A stretch of DNA of 64,000 nucleotides, taken from positions 2,873,501-2,937,500 of the forward strand of contig NZ_PHTY01000001.1 of assembly GCF_002813135.1 (NCBI RefSeq), in the 5' to 3' direction. The notes beneath the pieces are model-generated. The model was not told the origin of the DNA. It searched no databases and saw only the letters and a list, made by a program, of their open reading frames with translations. Origin of the DNA: Ulvibacter sp. MAR_2010_11 (GTDB lineage: Bacteria > Bacteroidota > Bacteroidia > Flavobacteriales > Flavobacteriaceae). Every line of letters starts with the position of its first letter. Position 1 is the stretch's first letter. Below are positions 59,384-64,000 of this stretch, one piece after another. The position numbers were made by a program, and so were the translations under genes.

Positions 59384-60676
59384 ATGCAAAATCCAACCAT
59401 TGCCAGACAGCCTTTGTATGTTATCCTGTTACTTATTCTGGCAGGAGAAGCTGTATTTATACTTCCCTTTGTATTGGCAAGAGTATTCCGACCCACATTT
59501 TTAGATGTTTTTGAACTCACCAACCTGGAATTGGGAACCTGCTTCTCGGTATACGGAATCGTTGCATTTATTTCCTATTTGCTCGGCGGCACCTTGGCCG
59601 ATAAATTCAAACCCAAGATTCTTATTGCCGTTGCGCTGTTCTTAACTGCTTTAGGAGGATTGGTAATTTCAACCTATCCGTCCTATTTCGTCTTAAAGAT
59701 TGTGTATGGCTATTGGGGCTTTACCACTATATTTCTGTTCTGGGCTGCCATGATAAAAGCTACCCGGGTTTGGGGTGGTACCAAGAGCCAAGGGCTTGCC
59801 TTCGGATTTTTAGATGGCGGTCGAGGCTTGGTGGCCGCAGCTTTCGGATCGCTGGGAGTTTTTGTTTTTTCATTATTAATCACTTCCGAAATTGCCGACG
59901 CGGCCTTTTCAGAACGCAAAGAAGCCTTCCGTTATGTGATACTAATTTCTTCAGCCATCATTTGCACGGTGGGAGTTTTAATTCTGCTGTTTCTGAAAAC
60001 CGATGCTTCGGAAGAAATAATAGTCCAAAAAAAGACCTGGGCCGAAACCTTCTCAAATTTCAAAGTAGTTATAAAAATTCCTTCGGTTTGGTTACTTATG
60101 ATCATAATATTGTGTGCCTATGTTGGTTATAAAATGACCGATGTCTTTTCACTATATGCCAAAGAAGTAATGTTGTACGACGAAATCGAGTCGGCAAAAG
60201 TAGGAACCTATCTCTTGTATATTCGACCTGTGATTGGCATCACCATCGGATTTCTGGCCGATAAGACAAAAACCTCTTTGATGATGATTCTTGGGTTTTT
60301 GGTCATGCTCTTTGGCGCCTTGATCTTTGCTTCAGGGGTAATCGAACCTTCCATGAGTCTGTTCTTTCTATTGTCGTTACTAATCACGGCAACCGGGGTG
60401 TATGCTTTCAGAACCTTATATTTTGCGGCCATGCAGGAAGGTCATATTCCGCTGGCTGTCACAGGAACGGCTGTAGGCATAATTTCCCTAATTGGCTATA
60501 CACCCGATATTTTTATGGGACCCGCCATGGGATACCTACTGGACAATTCGCCGGGCGAATTGGGACACCAGCATGTTTTCTTGATGTTAGCCGCATTTTC
60601 TGGATTGGGGCTAATTACGGCTTTTAGGTTTTATTGGTTGGATAAAAGTATTTATCGCACAAAAAAAAAGGTCTGA
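59384..60676 (+). CDS. MFS transporter
   Basis: 430 residues from the ATG at 59384; a TTG two codons earlier lies close to a TATCTTTC -7-like box. There are twelve hydrophobic helices with the MFS A-loop GGTLADKFKPK between helices 2 and 3. LGFLDGGRGLVAA-like helix 5 and GFLADKTKTS repeat in the second half suggest a sugar-phosphate/anion-permease-like branch (YihN-type), but the substrate is not readable. Confidence 0.82.
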   Translation: MQNPTIARQPLYVILLLILAGEAVFILPFVLARVFRPTFLDVFELTNLELGTCFSVYGIVAFISYLLGGTLADKFKPKILIAVALFLTALGGLVISTYPSYFVLKIVYGYWGFTTIFLFWAAMIKATRVWGGTKSQGLAFGFLDGGRGLVAAAFGSLGVFVFSLLITSEIADAAFSERKEAFRYVILISSAIICTVGVLILLFLKTDASEEIIVQKKTWAETFSNFKVVIKIPSVWLLMIIILCAYVGYKMTDVFSLYAKEVMLYDEIESAKVGTYLLYIRPVIGITIGFLADKTKTSLMMILGFLVMLFGALIFASGVIEPSMSLFFLLSLLITATGVYAFRTLYFAAMQEGHIPLAVTGTAVGIISLIGYTPDIFMGPAMGYLLDNSPGELGHQHVFLMLAAFSGLGLITAFRFYWLDKSIYRTKKKV

Positions 60677-60698
60677 GAACTTAATCGCTATCAGACCT
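60669..60698 (-). terminator. Terminator of the pre-peptidase-domain lipoprotein gene
   Basis: On the minus strand AGGTCTGA/TCAGACCT arms (8 bp) are followed by nine T residues. It overlaps the last codons of the convergent MFS gene. Confidence 0.75.
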
Positions 60699-60728
60699 TA
60701 ATTATAACCCTATTTAATTAAAAAGTTA

Positions 60729-61619
60729 TTATGGAATATTAGACTGTCCAGCACAGGACTGGATTCTGCCTTTGTCTCTTCCGCTAATAAGACCGGCTGC
60801 CTTCCATTCGTTGGTAAGGTGCGCCACACAACTCACGAAATCTCCATGGTTGGCCGCTGCTGCTGCACAATCACCGATTAGGTCATTCATAGTACTGCAT
60901 CCAATAAATACATTGGCTACGCCAGAGTCACAACCATCAATATTCACAGTAGCATCCATATTGGAATTTGGGTGCGGATCTACATCGTCATTGCAACCAT
61001 CACCGTCGGCGTCGCAAAAACTTCCGGAAACTACAATACTATATGCTTGGAGACCGCTTGTACAAGCTCCTCCAATAAAGTCCCAAACTGCAATAGTATA
61101 CACCCCTGAACTAGGTAGAACAAATCCTGATAGTAATGGATCTGCATAAGAGAAACATGCAGGGGCACATGCCTGTCCATTATTATCATCGGCCGATCCA
61201 ATTAAGGTCAGGCTCGTAGTATCACCACTACCTTCATACAAATAGAAGACCGGATCCATTTCACAACTTACGCGATCTACCTGTATACTTACTACATCAC
61301 CTGCATTCCCGTTGAAGTACCAAAAATCAGCATCATTTAAATCGGCAAACCCACGATAAATCGCTTCGCCATAATTAACTTCATCCGGGCATAATTGACC
61401 GTCGTAAGTAATGGCAAACCGAGCCGGTGAGTTTAGGTTTTCAATTATTTTAGCTCCGGCCTCAGCACCGGCTTTGTCGATAATTGATTGTTCAATTTCA
61501 GAATTGAACTTGAAATTCTCCTGCTCTTGAACTTCTGTTGTAGTGTCTTTTGAACAAGACGCTGTGATACCCAATGCCAAACAGCACAATAGCATCAAAA
61601 CTTTGTTTTGTGTTCTCAT
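60729..61619 (-). CDS. Lipoprotein with bacterial pre-peptidase-like domain
   Basis: 296 residues with a lipoprotein signal (ITASCSK, Cys about 22). Residues 85-205 match a pre-peptidase C-terminal-like beta-sandwich (DADFWYFNGNAGDVVSIQVDR, FYLYEGSGDT, GFVLPSSGVYTIAVWD). A Ca-binding thrombospondin-type-3-like loop follows (CDADGDGCNDDVDPHPNS). The Cys-rich C-terminus (about 235-296) is unassigned. There is no protease domain in this gene, so it may act as a surface-adhesion or inhibitor-like protein. Confidence 0.7.
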   Translation of the reverse strand: MRTQNKVLMLLCCLALGITASCSKDTTTEVQEQENFKFNSEIEQSIIDKAGAEAGAKIIENLNSPARFAITYDGQLCPDEVNYGEAIYRGFADLNDADFWYFNGNAGDVVSIQVDRVSCEMDPVFYLYEGSGDTTSLTLIGSADDNNGQACAPACFSYADPLLSGFVLPSSGVYTIAVWDFIGGACTSGLQAYSIVVSGSFCDADGDGCNDDVDPHPNSNMDATVNIDGCDSGVANVFIGCSTMNDLIGDCAAAAANHGDFVSCVAHLTNEWKAAGLISGRDKGRIQSCAGQSNIP

Positions 61620-62102
61620 AATATAAAATGTATTGGTTAGTAATACCGTAATATAGTGATTATCAATTACTTATTATGTATTCATAATGCAAATATTCAT
61701 ACACTTTTTCCTACTTAATACAACTATTAATGTATTTAAACAGAAAAAATATTCACTTTAGCGTCGTTGGTCTTCTTGATGAGGATTTTGCAACCAACAG
61801 ATTATCAATTCTATACAGGTTGAACTAGAAATATTTTTTTTTTTAAAAGCACTATTCAGTTTTTAATTATATTATTTTTTGAAGGGCTATGTACCAGATA
61901 AATTTCTCAAAAGTCTTTGAATCTTTTAGAGAACAGGCGGCGCTTCAAAAGGTAAAAAATTCACACATACCGCCAGGCCATTTCATAATGTGAACAAATG
62001 GTAATCTTTGGTTAATTATACGTTAAGAAGAAGTAAATGCTGCGCTTTATAATCATGGTATTATATAATTTTAAGATTATAAGTACGTAAATCAGGAATA
62101 TT
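61620..62102. other. AT-rich intergenic region, 483 bp
   Basis: No gene longer than about 20 codons with plausible composition is seen. The segment contains a 12-T run near 61839-61850, weak -7-like boxes upstream of the SDR gene (TATATAATTTTAAG region near 62070), and no copy of the 12-bp FNR-like palindrome. Confidence 0.6.
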
Positions 62103-62951
62103 ATGACAAAGCCGAAAAAATTTCCCGAGCAGCATCAGAACCCTCCGGGAAAAGAGTCTAAAATGAATCCGGAGCCCGAGATTATCCGAAAAAATTACAA
62201 AGGAAGTGATAAACTAAAGGGCAAAGTTGCCCTTATTACCGGTGGTGATAGTGGAATAGGAAGAAGTGTAGCTGTGCATTTTGCAAGAGAAGGTGCAGAT
62301 ATTGCGATTGTGTATCTTTCGGAAGATGCCGATGCTAAAAAGACTAAACAACTAGTAGAAAAGGAGAAGAGAAAATGCTTACTTCTTTCCGGGGATGTTT
62401 CCGAAGAAAACTTCTGTAAGCAAACTGTTCAAAAATGTGTAAAAGAATTGGGCAGGCTGGATATATTGGTAAACAATGCAGCAGTTCAGTTTCCGAAAAA
62501 TTCGATTGACGAAATCGACAAGTCACAATTGCAAAAGACATTTGAAACCAATATCTATCCCTTTTTCTATATGGTGAAAGCGGCTCTAAAACATCTTAAA
62601 AAAGGCAGTTGTATTATAAATACATCTTCAGTTACGGCTTATAGGGGAAGTGAGCATTTGTTGGATTATTCCAGTACCAAAGGTGCGATTGTGAGTTTTA
62701 CACGTTCCTTATCACAAATGCTTGCCGAAAAGAAAATTAGAGTAAACGGCGTTGCCCCCGGCCCCATCTGGACACCTCTTATTCCTTCAACATTTAATAA
62801 GATAAGTGATTTTGGGCAGGATACTCCCTTGGGGCGCGCAGGGCAGCCGAGTGAGGTTGCACCGGCCTATGTATTTCTCGCATCGGAGGACAGCAGTTAT
62901 ATTACCGGACAATTTATACATGTGAATGGTGGTGAGATGATCAATGGATAA
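62103..62951 (+). CDS. SDR-family oxidoreductase, general-stress-protein 39-like
   Basis: 282 residues. The N-terminal 40 residues (PEQHQNPPGKESKMNPEPE) are the typical extension of the YhdF/GSP39/YghA group. The Rossmann motif TGGDSGIGRS, NNAA, catalytic Ser in NTSSVT and the Y-x-x-x-K (YSSTKG) are complete. It reduces or oxidises an aldehyde or sugar-type substrate with NAD(P)H; in Bacillus the homologue is a general-stress protein. No FNR-like palindrome is seen upstream. Confidence 0.88.
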   Translation: MTKPKKFPEQHQNPPGKESKMNPEPEIIRKNYKGSDKLKGKVALITGGDSGIGRSVAVHFAREGADIAIVYLSEDADAKKTKQLVEKEKRKCLLLSGDVSEENFCKQTVQKCVKELGRLDILVNNAAVQFPKNSIDEIDKSQLQKTFETNIYPFFYMVKAALKHLKKGSCIINTSSVTAYRGSEHLLDYSSTKGAIVSFTRSLSQMLAEKKIRVNGVAPGPIWTPLIPSTFNKISDFGQDTPLGRAGQPSEVAPAYVFLASEDSSYITGQFIHVNGGEMING

Positions 62952-63029
62952 TCATGTATGTTGAAAGAATTTTTTTTACATATAACTAAAAATAAGTACC
63001 TTATGGTAGTCTAATCTAAACTATAAACC

Positions 63030-63452
63030 ATGGGACGTATTAAGACCTTAAATAAATGGGCGAACAAGCACAGCTACTACCCCATCGATTTCATTCGTAT
63101 TGCCTTGGGAATCTTTTTGTTTTACAAAGGCGTCTATTTTATGTCTAATTTACCTGTGTTAATCGATTTGTTCGAGCCTTTTGAAAGTCTGGCAGGTGAC
63201 GTTCTTTTGGTGCATTATATCGCCCCTGCACATTTTGTGGGAGGTGTTTTAATTGCCGTCGGGCTCTTAACCCGTTGGGCGATAATAGCACAGTTACCCA
63301 TTTTGGTGGGTGCCGTACTTATTAATTTTATTGGCGAGATGAACACTTTTAACCTGTTTTTATCGACCCTTGTTTTACTGCTTAGTATTTTCTTTTTATT
63401 CTTCGGCTCGGGAAAACATTCTATCGACAAGTATTTAAAGATGCAGAAATAG
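63030..63452 (+). CDS. DoxX-like membrane protein
   Basis: 140 residues with four hydrophobic helices: DFIRIALGIFLFYKGVYFM, HFVGGVLIAVGLLTRWAII, IAQLPILVGAVLINF and LVLLLSIFFLFFGSG. The ending GSGKHSIDKYL matches the DoxX/TQO small-subunit-like group. Its function is unknown. It is a single gene and is convergent with the M24 peptidase, 1 bp apart. Confidence 0.75.
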   Translation: MGRIKTLNKWANKHSYYPIDFIRIALGIFLFYKGVYFMSNLPVLIDLFEPFESLAGDVLLVHYIAPAHFVGGVLIAVGLLTRWAIIAQLPILVGAVLINFIGEMNTFNLFLSTLVLLLSIFFLFFGSGKHSIDKYLKMQK

Positions 63453-63453
63453 G

Positions 63454-64000
63454 CTATTTTGTTTTTATTGGTTTGATCGCTGTTTGTCGTTTATTTACAT
63501 ATCGAAATCCGTTCGAACCATAAAATCCGGCTTCTTCCAGCATAATTCGGATGTCTTTTTTCCATTGAGGAATTGTTACAGTTGTGTTTAACTCAATGGC
63601 ATAAACCGTGTTTATATGTAGTGGATAATCTCCTGTAAAAGGTACGCCGTCTTGAGAATCCCACATACCCAAAGTCGTTCCGGCGCTATGCCCGTAAACA
63701 CCCAAAGGATGTGTGTAGATGGAAGGAACCAAGCCTTCAGCTCTGGCTTCATTAAGCGATTTCAGGAAAATTTGGTTTCCTGTTTTTCCAGTTTCAAAGT
63801 TTGCCGTAAAAATATCCTGAACCCGGTTTCCCTTTGCAAAGGCTTCGGAAAGAAATTGAGGTACTTCCGTTTCGTCTTCCTTTAAAACATAAGCATGTTG
63901 CTGACAATCTGTATTCAATCCGATGTAGGTTATTCCGAAATCACAGTGCAACAAATCTCCACGTAGAATAACGTCTTCGGGTTTGGATTTGCTAAAGGAC
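63454..64000 (-). CDS. M24-family metallopeptidase (Xaa-Pro aminopeptidase-like), partial
   Basis: 182 readable residues; the frame stays open to the right edge, so the N-terminal part is missing. The pita-bread metal ligands are visible as Asp in LLHCDFG, Asp in NTDCQQHAYV, His in YGHSAGTTLG and Glu in VYAIELNT. The C-terminal GRYVNKRQTA-like end is typical of a Bacteroidota subgroup of M24 proteins with unclear substrates. The N-terminal domain would decide between aminopeptidase P and creatinase-like types. Confidence 0.8.
   Translation of the reverse strand, partial: SFSKSKPEDVILRGDLLHCDFGITYIGLNTDCQQHAYVLKEDETEVPQFLSEAFAKGNRVQDIFTANFETGKTGNQIFLKSLNEARAEGLVPSIYTHPLGVYGHSAGTTLGMWDSQDGVPFTGDYPLHINTVYAIELNTTVTIPQWKKDIRIMLEEAGFYGSNGFRYVNKRQTAIKPIKTK

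Noticed and set aside
62103-62951. Inclusion of the stress-type SDR in the FNR-like regulon
   Set aside because: The 483-bp upstream region has no palindrome matching the motif, despite the general-stress annotation of the family.

Overview
The window looks like a chromosomal piece of a marine-type member of the Flavobacteriaceae (Bacteroidota). The evidence is AT-rich DNA, promoters of the Bacteroidota type (-7 box TAnnTTTG) with little Shine-Dalgarno signal, type IX secretion C-terminal sorting domains, many short lipoproteins, BshB1 (bacillithiol synthesis), the fused FtcD enzyme and a CAL67264-type 59-residue membrane protein. No phage, insertion sequence, CRISPR array or rRNA operon was seen. 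There is one tRNA (His).

Region 1 (1-23.2 kb) is the most interesting part. It holds seven universal stress proteins (one cut by the left edge), D-lactate dehydrogenase, an OsmC-type peroxidase, a LOG-family protein, a beta-CASP ribonuclease, an ATP-cone/Mrr-like nuclease, a short ribosome hibernation factor, a TerB-like protein with a thioredoxin, an MscS channel with a flavodoxin-like protein, a peroxiredoxin and an MlaEFD lipid transporter. In its centre a two-gene operon encodes a soluble PAS-PAS histidine kinase, whose first PAS domain keeps the FixL haem histidine and distal arginine at the correct 20-residue spacing, and a response regulator whose output is a CRP/FNR-type cNMP plus HTH module. 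I find twelve copies of a 12-bp FNR-like palindrome (TGAYAWWTRTCA and close variants). Each lies exactly 23 bp upstream of a -7-like box that faces a gene of this block. The spacing puts the palindrome centre near -41, the class II activator position. I infer a locally encoded low-oxygen or redox dormancy regulon, comparable in logic (not in homology of the regulator) to DevRS/DosR of mycobacteria and FixLJ-FixK of rhizobia.

Region 2 (23.3-35.9 kb) holds a secreted DUF4397 protein with a sorting domain, a DinB-like protein, a CPBP membrane protease, a copper cluster (HMA proteins, CopA P-type ATPase, an AraC regulator with an N-terminal metal-binding domain, and a truncated 52-residue relative of that domain), a cyclase-family hydrolase with a GNAT enzyme, a second GNAT, DoxX and a FabF-type ketosynthase.

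Region 3 (35.9-49.8 kb) holds an MFS transporter, a PA2169-type four-helix protein, a persulfide dioxygenase-rhodanese fusion, an M28 peptidase, tRNA-His, bshB1 with a Cys/Met-metabolism PLP enzyme, and a histidine-utilisation operon hutI-hutG-ftcD (no hutH or hutU here), followed by a GNAT and a metallo-beta-lactamase-fold lipoprotein. Two intergenic regions carry short palindromes or tandem repeats.

Region 4 (49.8-64 kb) holds an S9 prolyl oligopeptidase, a large secreted BNR/VPS10-like repeat protein, the translation factor EttA, an acyl-CoA carboxylase beta subunit, a TonB-C-like lipoprotein, an MFS transporter, a pre-peptidase-domain lipoprotein, a stress-type SDR, a DoxX-like protein and an M24 peptidase cut by the right edge. 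Outside region 1 the genes look like ordinary flavobacterial core and accessory genes, and I found none of the 12-bp sites there.
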